A stretch of 64,000 nt of DNA, from the NCBI RefSeq assembly GCF_014650715.1, contig NZ_BMVM01000003.1:62001-126000 (forward strand). Reading direction: 5' to 3'. Both the position numbers and the translations under genes were made by a program. The notes under the pieces were generated by a model that saw nothing but the letters and a program-made list of their open reading frames with translations, was not told the origin of the DNA and made no database searches. The stretch is from Streptomyces bluensis (GTDB taxonomy: Bacteria > Actinomycetota > Actinomycetes > Streptomycetales > Streptomycetaceae). Positions 36,701-45,414 of this stretch are shown in pieces (positions within the stretch are counted from its first letter, which is position 1; each line of letters starts with the position of its first letter).

Positions 36701-36704
<4 letters not shown>
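35781..36704 (+). CDS. Peptide ABC transporter permease (DppC/OppC type)
   Basis: The 307-aa permease has a basic cytoplasmic start (ARQRRRDSAVRFWKRYRTHR), helix LGLAALALFALVALTAPL, then LGTDRFGRDLLGLLVWGSRVS, the family hallmark before helix 2, and EAA loop AKALGGGHWHIMSRHVLPNV. Start ATG 35781 overlaps the upstream stop by 4 bp and the stop overlaps the next start (TTGA), a chain of coupled genes. Confidence 0.92.
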
Positions 36705-37689
<985 letters not shown>

Positions 37690-37693
<4 letters not shown>

Positions 37694-38706
37694 GGCACCC
37701 CATGGAACACCCCATGACGACGGCACCACCGCCCCTGCTGAGCGCCCAGGGCCTGCACGTGACGTTCCCCGGGCGGCACGGCACCGCACCGGCCCGTGCC
37801 GTGGACGGCGTCGAACTCGACATCCGCGCCGGGGAGATCGTGGCCCTGGTCGGCGAGTCGGGCTGCGGCAAGACGACGCTGGCCCGCACGTTGCTCGGCC
37901 TCGTGCCGCCGACCTCGGGACGGGTCAGCTTCGCCGGAAAACCGCTGGAGTACTCCTCGCGGGCCCTCAAGGCGTACCGCAGGCGCGTCCAACTCGTGCT
38001 CCAGGACCCGAGCGGCTCACTGAACCCACGCCACACGGTGTACGACGCGGTGGCCGAAGGGCTGCGCATCCACGGGTACGGCGGGGACGAGCGGTCGGCG
38101 GTCGCGCAGGCCCTCTCCCGGGCCGGTCTCCGCCCGCCCGAGCGCTTCTTCCTGCGCTACCCGCACGAGCTGTCCGGAGGCCAGCGCCAGCGGGTGGTGA
38201 TCGCGGGCGCTCTCGTCCTGGAGCCCGAACTCATCGTGGCCGACGAGCCGGTGGCCTCGCTCGACGCCTCGGTGCGCGGCGAGATCCTGGCCCTGCTGCT
38301 GCGCCTGCGCGCCGAACTGGGCCTGTCCGCCCTGGTGGTGACCCATGACCTGGGCCTGGCGTGGAACATCGCCGACCGGGTGGCGGTGATGTACCTGGGC
38401 CGCATCGTGGAAACGGGCGCCGTCGAGCAGGTGCTGACGGCACCCCGGCATCCGTACACCCAGGCGTTGCTGTCCGTCCTGCCGGACGCCCCGGGCACCC
38501 CGGTGCTCCTGACCGGCGACCCCCCGGACCCGTCCCGCATCCCCTCCGGCTGCCGCTTCCACTCCCGCTGCCAGATCCTGACGAACGGCGAGGCGGAACG
38601 CGCGGGCGTGGCGGAGGCGTGCCGCGGCCGGGAGCTGGAGGTGCTGGGCGGGGGTGGCGAGAGGCAGGTGGCTTGTCATTGGGCGCGGGCGCGGACCGCT
38701 GGCTGA
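37690..38706 (+). CDS. Peptide ABC transporter ATP-binding protein (DppF/OppF type)
   Basis: The 338-aa ATPase shows Walker A GESGCGKT (55-62), Q-loop LQDPSGSLNPRHTV, signature LSGGQRQRV, Walker [14 protein letters not shown]-loop VVTHDLG and C-terminal cysteines GCRFHSRC/CHW. Three Met codons (37690, 37702, 37714) can start it; the first overlaps the upstream stop (ATGA). It ends the middle operon. A short inverted repeat GGCTGAC/GTCAGCC at 38699-38725, spanning the stop codon, may help termination. Confidence 0.91.
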
Positions 38707-38720
38707 CGGCTTCTGGCGGG

Positions 38721-38912
38721 TCAGCCTCTGGACACCTCGCTTTTTATGCTGTCGATCAGTGCGGCGAGGGCGGTCGGTGCCAGTGTGGTGACGGTTGCGG
38801 GGGTGACGCTCTCGCGGAGGTGGAGGGTGCCGGTTCGGTCGAGGGCCAGTTCGACGCAGGCCGCCGAGCCGCCTTCGCTGTAGGTTGACTTCTGCCATCG
38901 CAACCCGGTCAC
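38721..38912 (-). CDS. DUF397 protein
   Basis: The 63-aa protein with the DUF397 signature WQKSTYSEGGSAACVELAL, followed by HLRESV. Such small proteins are nearly always encoded beside an XRE/DUF5753 regulator, as here (13-bp gap), and the pair has been proposed to act as a toxin-antitoxin-like or sigma-related regulatory unit in Streptomyces. GTG at 38912 has GAGGAAGG upstream. It is read towards the 3' end of the middle ABC operon and does not overlap it. Confidence 0.92.
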   Translation of the reverse strand: MTGLRWQKSTYSEGGSAACVELALDRTGTLHLRESVTPATVTTLAPTALAALIDSIKSEVSRG

Positions 38913-38925
38913 CTGCTCGCCTTCC

Positions 38926-39810
38926 TCAAAGGAGGGGGTAAAGGAGTCTCTGGATCAGCCCCAGGGAGTCCTTGGCCAGGTGCCCCTCGGGCGGTACGGA
39001 CACGTCCATTGCGGGGAGTGCCGTGTCCCGCAGCGTAGCGAACAGGTCCGTGTACCTGGCAAGGTCTTTGGCCTCCCCCAGCCACAGGTCCTGCTCCACA
39101 TGCGCGACAAGGACCGTGCCCAGTCGCTGCTCAGGCGGCAGCAACATGGTGAAGGACGTACCGAACGGCACCGGCCCGTCAAAGGGCAGCACCTGAAGTG
39201 TGACGTGCGACAGGCGCGACAGCTCGATCAGACGGACCAGTTGCTCACGCATGATGCTGCTGTCCCCGTACGACGGGTGCAACGCCGCCTCGTGGATGAT
39301 CGCGTGGAACCGGGGAGGCCGTTCCTTCCGGAGGAGTTGTTGGCGTCGGAGGCGGAACTCCACCGCCAGATCCTGCTCGGCTTCGAGCGACTTCGCGTAT
39401 CCCTGACGGTGGATCACCGAGGCGTAGGACTCGGTCTGGAGCAGGCCCGGCACGAAGAACGGTTCGTAGCAGACGACGTCGACGGCGACCTCCTCCAACT
39501 CAGCGAAGTCCAGGAAGAGTTGAGGCAGATGATCTCGATACTCGGTCCACCAACCCTTGCCGGTCCTGTTGCCCAGCTCGATCAAGGCGTCCACATAGGT
39601 GGATTCTTCGCTACCTGAGGCGGCAGCCAGTCGGCGCACCCGCTCTGCGGACAGGCTCGTACGCCCCGCCTCGACGGTACTGATGTGCGAGGCATTCATC
39701 CCCATTACCTCCGCCGCGCGGGCGGCGGTAAATCCGGCACGTTCGCGTATGGCCCGAACTTCAGCGCCGAAGCGCCGCTGCCGGTAGGTCGGGTTCGCCC
39801 TCAGCCCCAT
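38926..39810 (-). CDS. XRE-family regulator with DUF5753 domain
   Basis: The 294-aa DNA-binding protein has an N-terminal helix-turn-helix (about 12-70, AAEVMGMNASHISTVEAGRT) and a C-terminal DUF5753 sensor domain (YEPFFVPGLLQTESYASV, PFGTSFTMLL). ATG at 39810. It is co-directional with the DUF397 gene and divergent from a HATPase gene; XRE-DUF397-HATPase triads are a recurring streptomycete arrangement and may act as a cryptic anti-sigma or antitoxin module. The ligand is unknown. Confidence 0.93.
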   Translation of the reverse strand: MGLRANPTYRQRRFGAEVRAIRERAGFTAARAAEVMGMNASHISTVEAGRTSLSAERVRRLAAASGSEESTYVDALIELGNRTGKGWWTEYRDHLPQLFLDFAELEEVAVDVVCYEPFFVPGLLQTESYASVIHRQGYAKSLEAEQDLAVEFRLRRQQLLRKERPPRFHAIIHEAALHPSYGDSSIMREQLVRLIELSRLSHVTLQVLPFDGPVPFGTSFTMLLPPEQRLGTVLVAHVEQDLWLGEAKDLARYTDLFATLRDTALPAMDVSVPPEGHLAKDSLGLIQRLLYPLL

Positions 39811-39944
39811 AGACCCTCCTCATCGTCAACCACGGAAGTATCCACCAACCAGCGCCTCCAGCAAGAAGGTTGAGGATTGGCAACCAATCTCGCTACGGTA
39901 CGTACGGCATCAGTCGCAGTCCGCACACAACTGGAGGCTGCCAT

Positions 39945-40367
39945 ATGCGCACGCCCGAAACCCCCCAGCCCCAACCCCTCTGGGCCTACGGACTCACCAT
40001 CCCCCACGACCCCCGCGCAGTTCGCGTGGTCCGGGCGACCATCCGCAGCATCCTCGCCGCCGCCAAACTCAACTGCATCGTCGACACCGTGGAGTTGCTC
40101 GTCTCCGAGGTCGTCACCAACGCCTACCGCTGCTCCGCTCAGGAGACCTACGTCAGCATGGAACGCACCCCGGAGGACTTCCGCGTCACGGTGTGGGACC
40201 ACGGTTCGGGAGCACCGGCACCCCGCGCCCCCTCGGACGAGGACGAGCACGGACGCGGGCTCGGCATCGTCGAGGCGTGCGCCGATCGCTGGGGCGTGCG
40301 GGACTACCCGCGCGGCAAGGCCGTGTGGTTCAGCGTCGTACCGAAGAGCAACGGGGACGAGGCATGA
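39945..40367 (+). CDS. HATPase_c_2 (RsbW-like) ATP-binding protein
   Basis: The 140-aa single-domain GHKL ATPase of the anti-sigma regulatory type has N-box ELLVSEVVTNAYR, G1 region VWDHGSGAP and G2 region EHGRGLGIVEACADRWG, ending AVWFSV. Such proteins may phosphorylate anti-anti-sigma factors or bind sigma factors; no partner is adjacent. ATG at 39945 has TGGAGG about 7 nt upstream. Its stop overlaps the in-frame ATG 40364 of the next reading frame (ATGA), though that gene more likely starts at 40457. Confidence 0.9.
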   Translation: MRTPETPQPQPLWAYGLTIPHDPRAVRVVRATIRSILAAAKLNCIVDTVELLVSEVVTNAYRCSAQETYVSMERTPEDFRVTVWDHGSGAPAPRAPSDEDEHGRGLGIVEACADRWGVRDYPRGKAVWFSVVPKSNGDEA

Positions 40368-40456
40368 GCTGTCCACAGGCACAGCCCGCACCGCAGCCTC
40401 ACAGGTACGCTGGCGAGCAGTGGGCAGCCCACGGTAACGCCCCGAGGAGACCCAGC

Positions 40457-40831
40457 ATGAGTACCGCCGCACAGTCCGGCCGTGGAGACGCTGTCGTCCC
40501 CCAGCCGGCCAGCACCCCGGAAGACCTGCGGGCTGCCCTCGCGCAACTGGCGCCCGACGCCTTGCCCACGTTCGACACCGAGCGGTCTGTGGCGCTTCAG
40601 CAAGCACGCGAGCGGGTCAGCGCCGCTCCTATGCGCCGCTTCGTCGGTCAGTGGGCGGTGTACGTCGCGCTGGAACGGCATTCCGAGCGAGCCGCCAGGC
40701 TGCGTTCCCTGGAAGCGCGCGCCGCTACCACCGAGAGCCTTGAGGAGGCCCGCACCATCGCGGCCGAGATCGGCCGGATCCTGGACCAGGCGTGCGCAGA
40801 AGCCGGGGTCGAGCGGGCCGAGGACGCGTGA
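40457..40831 (+). CDS. DUF6247 protein, candidate antitoxin
   Basis: The 124-aa alpha-helical protein resembles DUF6247: TPEDLRAALAQLAPDALPTF, ERSVALQQARERVSAAPMRRF, then a long helix to ILDQACAEAGVERAEDA. It is hydrophilic with no membrane segment. ATG 40457 has GAGGAG 7 nt upstream; an ATG at 40364 overlapping the HATPase stop would add 31 residues of low-complexity sequence. It is followed 4 bp later by a small RelE-like gene; the pair has the size and spacing of a toxin-antitoxin operon. Function is inferred from context. Confidence 0.82.
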   Translation: MSTAAQSGRGDAVVPQPASTPEDLRAALAQLAPDALPTFDTERSVALQQARERVSAAPMRRFVGQWAVYVALERHSERAARLRSLEARAATTESLEEARTIAAEIGRILDQACAEAGVERAEDA

Positions 40832-40835
40832 CGGC

Positions 40836-41126
40836 GTGGGAGACGAAGAAGCCCGGCGCTGGGAGTACGACCCAGATGCCGAGCACGTCGCGGCCGGGTT
40901 CCCCCAGCACATCGTGGAGGAGGTCGAGCGTCTGGCGTCGGAGCTGGTTGCTCTCGCTGAGGTCGGCGTCGATGTGACGGACATCGGCGAGGGGCCGCGA
41001 AGAGGCGTTCCCGGCGGCGTACGCCGCATCCCGCTCCTGTCCGACGGCTGGTTCTACGCGCTGCCGGTACCGCGGCTGCGTCTCATCGCGATCACCCGGA
41101 TCATTCCGCCCTTCGACTTCCTCTGA
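40836..41126 (+). CDS. RelE/ParE-like small protein, candidate toxin
   Basis: The 96-aa protein has the outline of a RelE/ParE-fold toxin: an N-terminal helix pair (HIVEEVERLASELVALA) and a C-terminal beta sheet (VRRIPLLSDGWFYALPVPRL, then LIAITRIIPPFDFL). GTG at 40836 lies 4 bp after the DUF6247 stop. RelE catalytic residues are not unambiguous, so an RNase function is only a proposal. It is followed by two strong hairpins that close the cluster. Confidence 0.78.
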   Translation: MGDEEARRWEYDPDAEHVAAGFPQHIVEEVERLASELVALAEVGVDVTDIGEGPRRGVPGGVRRIPLLSDGWFYALPVPRLRLIAITRIIPPFDFL

Positions 41127-41450
41127 GCACAGGGACCGGTAGGCCGGTCCCTGCCCGGACTGGATGCCGGAGGCATGCAGTCCGGGAACGCACGACAGAA
41201 CTACGAGGGCGCGTTATTGCAATCCGCCGTGAGTAATTGGCAGATATCGGCCACCAGTGGCCCGAAGTGACTTGGGCTACGACCGCCAGGGTCGTCCTGA
41301 ATCCGCCAATCGTCGGCCGACACGGCGGCCCCGTGGCTGTGACGTCGTTCGTCGGCCCAGCCGTGCTCCGGCACAGCCATGGAGACCCACAGGAGGTGAC
41401 GGCCGTCGCAGGAAGTCGTACGACGGCCTACGACGATGCGGTGCAGGCGC
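41127..41450. terminator. Two tandem hairpins between convergent genes
   Basis: The 324-bp gap contains two hairpins close to the RelE-like gene: AGGGACCGG-TAGG-CCGGTCCCT (41131-41152) and a longer one, CCCGGACTG...CAGTCCGGG (41154-41186) with inner ATGCC/GGCAT arms. The rest (41187-41450) shows no convincing gene or motif. An 86-codon minus-strand frame here (41201-41461) has no ribosome site or family likeness. Confidence 0.7.
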
Positions 41451-41933
41451 CTACAGAGCAATCTCCAAGGTCACTGACTTGGACACGAAGCCGTTGCGCT
41501 CATAGAAACGGACGGCCTCGGAGTTGCTGGAGTACGCCGTCACCTCCGCCAACTCCGCTCCCTGTTCCTTCGCCCAGGCCATGAACTCGCTGATCAGCCG
41601 CCCACCGATCTGTCCCCGGCGATGAGCAGGCCGCACATACATGCTCACCAGCGACGCGGCCCTCACGGGCTTCATCGCGGACGCCTCGGCCACGACCCCA
41701 GTGAGATGGCCCACGACCTCGCCGTCTCGGTCGGCGACGAGTAACAGCCGATCCGGATCGTCGATGGCGGCGGCGAAACGTTGCCGTCCGTGCTCACGCG
41801 GCCAGTCCACGTCGATGCTCGGATCACGGGTCCCCGCGTCCTCGGCGAACAGAGCGATGCTGCACGCCACCAGCCCGTCGACATCCGCGTGCTCTGCCTT
41901 GCGGACCACCACCACATGCCGTTGATCACTCAT
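41451..41933 (-). CDS. GNAT-family N-acetyltransferase
   Basis: The 160-aa single-domain GNAT has acceptor-side AEHADVDGLVACSIALFAE, the acetyl-CoA motif MYVRPAHRRGQIGGRLISEF, and the C-terminal SSNSEAVRFYERNGFVSKS. ATG at 41933. It is an isolated gene between the toxin-antitoxin candidate and the bldK-type operon. The domain size suits small-molecule or antibiotic acetylation, but the substrate cannot be deduced. Confidence 0.9.
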   Translation of the reverse strand: MSDQRHVVVVRKAEHADVDGLVACSIALFAEDAGTRDPSIDVDWPREHGRQRFAAAIDDPDRLLLVADRDGEVVGHLTGVVAEASAMKPVRAASLVSMYVRPAHRRGQIGGRLISEFMAWAKEQGAELAEVTAYSSNSEAVRFYERNGFVSKSVTLEIAL

Positions 41934-42070
41934 GGGCCGCGACGCTACAGGCTGCCACTGACACCGCCACCGGGACGGCAGCGCAGCGGCTCAGAACTGG
42001 GAGCGAGCGTTCTCGCCCCGGTTCCGAGCCCCCGAGATCATCACCGTCGCACAGCGCGCCGCGCCCGTCT

Positions 42071-42089
42071 CCTGCCCTGTGCGGGCAGG
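42071..42089. terminator. Terminator hairpin downstream of bldK-type operon
   Basis: CCTGCCC (42071-42077) and GGGCAGG (42083-42089) with a 5-nt loop, 12 bp downstream of the last gene on the minus strand. Confidence 0.55.
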
Positions 42090-42100
42090 GACGCCCCTCG

Positions 42101-43243
42101 TCAGTCCCCGGCGGTCTTCGCCGCGGGCTCCTCCGTCTCGCCGTCCTCCAGCGCCTTCAGCGCCGGGTCCATCACCACGTCCTCGGCGCGGGGCTCCGTG
42201 GTCGGGTCCTCCGGGAAGTGGCAGGCCGTCAGGTGGCCCTCGCGGTTGCCGGAGAGCTGGATCAGCGGCGGCTCCTCGGAGGCGCACTTGTCCTGTGCCT
42301 TCCAGCAGCGGGTGCGGAAGCGGCAGCCGGACGGCGGGTGGATCGGCGAGGGCACGTCACCGGCGAGACGGATGCGCTCCTTGTCGTCCGCCTCGTCGTC
42401 CACCGCGACCTCGGGGACCGCAGAGAGCAGGGCGTGGGTGTACGGGTGGCGGGGCCGGTTGTAGATGGAGTCCCGGTCGCCGACCTCGACGACCTTGCCG
42501 AGGTACATCACGGCCACACGCTGGGAGAAGTGCCGGACCACCGCCAGGTCGTGCGCGATGAACAGGAAGGCGATGCCCATCTCCTCCTGGACCTTCTGGA
42601 GGAGGTTCACCACCTGCGCCTGGATCGACACGTCCAGCGCGGAGACCGGCTCGTCCGCGACGATCAGCTTGGGGTTCAGTGCCAGGGCGCGGGCGACGCC
42701 GATGCGCTGGCGCTGGCCGCCGGAGAACTCGTGCGGGAAGCGGTTGTAGTGCTCCGGGTTGAGGCCGACGAGCTCCAGGAGTTCGCGGACCTTCTTCTCC
42801 CGGCCGCCCTCGGGGTTGATCCCGTTGACCTCCATCGGCGACTTGATGATCGTGCCGACGGTTTGCCGCGGGTTCAGCGAGGAGTACGGGTCCTGGAAGA
42901 TCATCTGGATCTCGGACCGGACGGGGGCCAGCTGCCTGCGGGAGGCGTGCGTGATGTCCTGGCCCGCGTAGCTGATCTTTCCGCCGGTCGGCTCCAGGAG
43001 CCGGGTGATCAGCCGGCCGGTGGTCGACTTGCCGCAGCCCGACTCGCCGACCAGACCGACGCTCTCCCCGACGCCCACGGTCAGGTCCACGCCGTCGACG
43101 GCCTGCACGGCGCCGACCTTGCGTTTGATCGGGAAGCCGCCGTAGATCGGGAAGTGCTTCGTGAGGCCCTCGACCTCAAGGAGGGTCTCGACCGACGTAC
43201 CGGTGGCGCCCTGCTGTTCGGGGAGGGTGAGGTTGTCGCTCAT
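42101..43243 (-). CDS. bldKE: BldK-type oligopeptide transporter ATPase (OppF type)
   Basis: Last gene of the bldK-type operon. The 380-aa ATPase shows Walker A GESGCGKS (66-73), [14 protein letters not shown], signature FSGGQRQRI, Walker [13 protein letters not shown], and C-terminal [12 protein letters not shown] cysteines followed by an acidic, Ala/Glu-rich tail. ATG at 43243, 13 bp after the upstream ATPase. In S. coelicolor BldK imports an extracellular peptide signal needed for aerial mycelium; orthology is inferred from gene order (permease-lipoprotein-permease-ATPase-ATPase) and the next-door opp operon. Confidence 0.9.
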   Translation of the reverse strand: MSDNLTLPEQQGATGTSVETLLEVEGLTKHFPIYGGFPIKRKVGAVQAVDGVDLTVGVGESVGLVGESGCGKSTTGRLITRLLEPTGGKISYAGQDITHASRRQLAPVRSEIQMIFQDPYSSLNPRQTVGTIIKSPMEVNGINPEGGREKKVRELLELVGLNPEHYNRFPHEFSGGQRQRIGVARALALNPKLIVADEPVSALDVSIQAQVVNLLQKVQEEMGIAFLFIAHDLAVVRHFSQRVAVMYLGKVVEVGDRDSIYNRPRHPYTHALLSAVPEVAVDDEADDKERIRLAGDVPSPIHPPSGCRFRTRCWKAQDKCASEEPPLIQLSGNREGHLTACHFPEDPTTEPRAEDVVMDPALKALEDGETEEPAAKTAGD

Positions 43244-43256
43244 GTCTCGGATCTCC

Positions 43257-44318
43257 CTAGCGCAGCCGGGGCTGGATCTTGTCGATGAAGATGGTCTGCT
43301 TCTGCTCCGCCGTCAGGTGGCACGCGGAGGCGCGTCCCACGCCGAGCGTCGGCCGTTCCTCGGCGCACCGGTTGCCGGTCACCTCGCCGGTGAAGGTGCA
43401 GCGCGGGTGGAAGGGGCAGCCCGACGGGGGGTTGAGCAGGCTGGGCGGGGACCCGGGGATCGGGGTGAGCGCCTGCGCGGTGTCGCCACCGAGCCGGGGC
43501 ATCGAGCTCAGCAGGCCCCAGGTGTAGGGGTGCTGGGGGTTGCGCAGCACCTCACGGACGGTGCCGCGCTCCACGGCCCGACCGGAGTACATCACCAGCA
43601 GGTCGTCGGCCATGTCGGAGATGACGCCGAGGTCGTGGGTGATGAAGATGATCGCCGAGCCGAACTCCTGCTGGAGGTCCTTGAGCAGGTCGAGGATCTG
43701 CGCCTGGACGGTCACGTCCAGGGCGGTGGTCGGCTCGTCCGCGATCAGCAGGTCGGGGTCGCAGACCAGCGCCATGGCGATCATGGCGCGCTGGCGCATA
43801 CCGCCGGAGAACTGGTGCGGGTAGTCGTCCACACGCGTCTGGGGCTGCGGGATGCCGACCTTGGCCAGCATCTCGATCGCCCGCTGCCGCGCCTCCTTCT
43901 TGGAGGCACCGGTGTGCTTCATGTACGGCTCGGCGATCTGCCGGCCGACCGTGTAGTACGGCGAGAGCGCCGTCAGCGGGTCCTGGAAGATCATCGCGGC
44001 CTTGTTGCCGCGGATCTTCTCCATCTCCTTCTCGCCGGCGGTGATCAGTTCCTTGCCGTCAAGGACGATCTCGCCGTCGATGCTGGTCGTCTGGGTGCTG
44101 TGCAGCCCGAGGATCGTCAGGTTGGTGACGGACTTTCCGGAGCCCGACTCACCGACGATTCCCAGGGTCTTGCCGCGTTCGACGTCGAAGGAGAGGCCGT
44201 CGACCGCCTTGACGATGCCGTCCTCGGTGGAGAACTGCACCCGCAGATCGCGGACCGAGAGGAAGGCGTCCGACCCTGTCGGGTTCGGCGCGTCTTCGGT
44301 CTTGGTCAGTGTGGTCAC
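43257..44318 (-). CDS. bldKD: BldK-type oligopeptide transporter ATPase (OppD type)
   Basis: The 353-aa ATPase shows Walker A GESGSGKS (56-63), [14 protein letters not shown], signature FSGGMRQRA, Walker [13 protein letters not shown], and C-terminal cysteines GCPFHPRC. An LSPYYTV replaces the more common LNPVLTV in the loop after the Q motif, a DppD/OppD variant. GTG at 44318, 10 bp after the permease. It couples ATP hydrolysis to peptide import together with the OppF-type partner. Confidence 0.9.
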   Translation of the reverse strand: MTTLTKTEDAPNPTGSDAFLSVRDLRVQFSTEDGIVKAVDGLSFDVERGKTLGIVGESGSGKSVTNLTILGLHSTQTTSIDGEIVLDGKELITAGEKEMEKIRGNKAAMIFQDPLTALSPYYTVGRQIAEPYMKHTGASKKEARQRAIEMLAKVGIPQPQTRVDDYPHQFSGGMRQRAMIAMALVCDPDLLIADEPTTALDVTVQAQILDLLKDLQQEFGSAIIFITHDLGVISDMADDLLVMYSGRAVERGTVREVLRNPQHPYTWGLLSSMPRLGGDTAQALTPIPGSPPSLLNPPSGCPFHPRCTFTGEVTGNRCAEERPTLGVGRASACHLTAEQKQTIFIDKIQPRLR

Positions 44319-44328
44319 GGTCGTTCTC

Positions 44329-45306
44329 CTAGCTGAGGCGCACGCGCGGGTCGATGAACGCGTAGGCGATGTCCACGAGGATGTTCAGGATCAGGATGAA
44401 GAAGGCCCCGAACAGCATGGCGCCCATCGTCAGCGGCAGATCCTTGGTCACCGACGACTCCACGGCGAGCCGTCCGAGGCCTGCCAGGTCGAAGGTGAAC
44501 TCGGTGACCACACCGCCCGCGAGGAGCGAGCTGAGGTCCATGCCGATGATGGTGACGATCGGGATGAGTGAACCGCGCCAGGCGTAGCGGAAGAACACGT
44601 ACTTGCGCGACATGCCCTTCGCCCTCGCGGTGCGGACGTGCTCTTCCTGGAGCTGCTCGATCATGGTCGAGCGCGCCATACGCGTGTACTGCGCCGTGAA
44701 GATCGTGGCCATCACGACCCAGGGTATGAGCAGCCCGATGAACCAGGCGGCCGGATCCTCGGTGAACGGCACGTACTTGGGGTTCTCCATCCAGCCCGTC
44801 TGGTAGACGAGGATGCCGAGCACGATCGGGCCGAGCAGGTAGATCTGGAACGAGCTGAGCACGATGGACGCACCGCTGGCGATCTTGTCGACCACGGTGC
44901 CGCGCTTCCAGGCGGCCAGCATGCCGGTGCCGAGACCGAACAGCAGGAAGATGATGAGACCGCCGATGGTCAGCGACAGCGTCAGCGGGAAGCGGTCCAT
45001 GATGGATTCCCAGACGAAGTCACCGGTCTTGAAGGAGACACCCAGGCACGGGGCCGGGCAGTGCCCGACGGCGAAGTCCCGGCCGGCCACGATACCGACC
45101 ATGAAGTTCCAGAACTGTGTGGTGATGGGCTGGTCGAGTCCGAGGTTCTCCCGGATGACAGCGATGTTCTCCGGCGAGCAGTTCTTGCCGCAGGAGAGGG
45201 CGGCGAAGTCCTGGGGAACTGCGTAGAACAGGAAGAACGTGAACGCGCCGATCAAGAACATGATCACGACGGCGCCGATCAACCTGCGGATGAGGAACTG
45301 AAGCAT
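44329..45306 (-). CDS. bldKC: BldK-type oligopeptide transporter permease (OppB type)
   Basis: The 325-aa permease has helix 1 (LIGAVVIMFLIGAFTFFLFYA), an external domain with the CGKNC pair and ENLGLDQPITTQFWNFMVGI, and five more helices. EAA loop ARAKGMSRKYVFFRYAWRGS. ATG at 45306 lies 108 bp downstream of the lipoprotein gene, with a strong hairpin in the gap, so its expression may be lower than that of the lipoprotein. Confidence 0.9.
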   Translation of the reverse strand: MLQFLIRRLIGAVVIMFLIGAFTFFLFYAVPQDFAALSCGKNCSPENIAVIRENLGLDQPITTQFWNFMVGIVAGRDFAVGHCPAPCLGVSFKTGDFVWESIMDRFPLTLSLTIGGLIIFLLFGLGTGMLAAWKRGTVVDKIASGASIVLSSFQIYLLGPIVLGILVYQTGWMENPKYVPFTEDPAAWFIGLLIPWVVMATIFTAQYTRMARSTMIEQLQEEHVRTARAKGMSRKYVFFRYAWRGSLIPIVTIIGMDLSSLLAGGVVTEFTFDLAGLGRLAVESSVTKDLPLTMGAMLFGAFFILILNILVDIAYAFIDPRVRLS

Positions 45307-45358
45307 GGCGGGCGGCTGCTCTCTTCGGAAGCGGCGGTGCGGTGAGGGGATGGGGTGC

Positions 45359-45396
45359 CCGTGGGGGTGCGCTCCGCCTGGCGCGCACCCCCACGG
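45359..45396 (-). promoter_or_regulatory. Intercistronic hairpin between bldKB and bldKC
   Basis: A perfect 14-bp inverted repeat (arms CCGTGGGGGTGCGC, 45359-45372, and its complement 45383-45396) with a 10-nt loop, 19 bp after the lipoprotein stop. Such hairpins often end part of the transcript or protect its 3' end so the binding protein is made in excess over the pore. Confidence 0.7.
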
Positions 45397-45414
45397 ATCA
45401 GCCGTGGCTGTTGC

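Noticed and set aside
41201..41461. An 86-codon minus-strand frame
   Set aside because: No ribosome site, no likeness to any family, and it lies in a region that otherwise behaves as a terminator gap.
38721..41933. Integrative element or prophage
   Set aside because: No integrase, transposase, tRNA or clear att repeats were seen; only the gene content suggests transfer.
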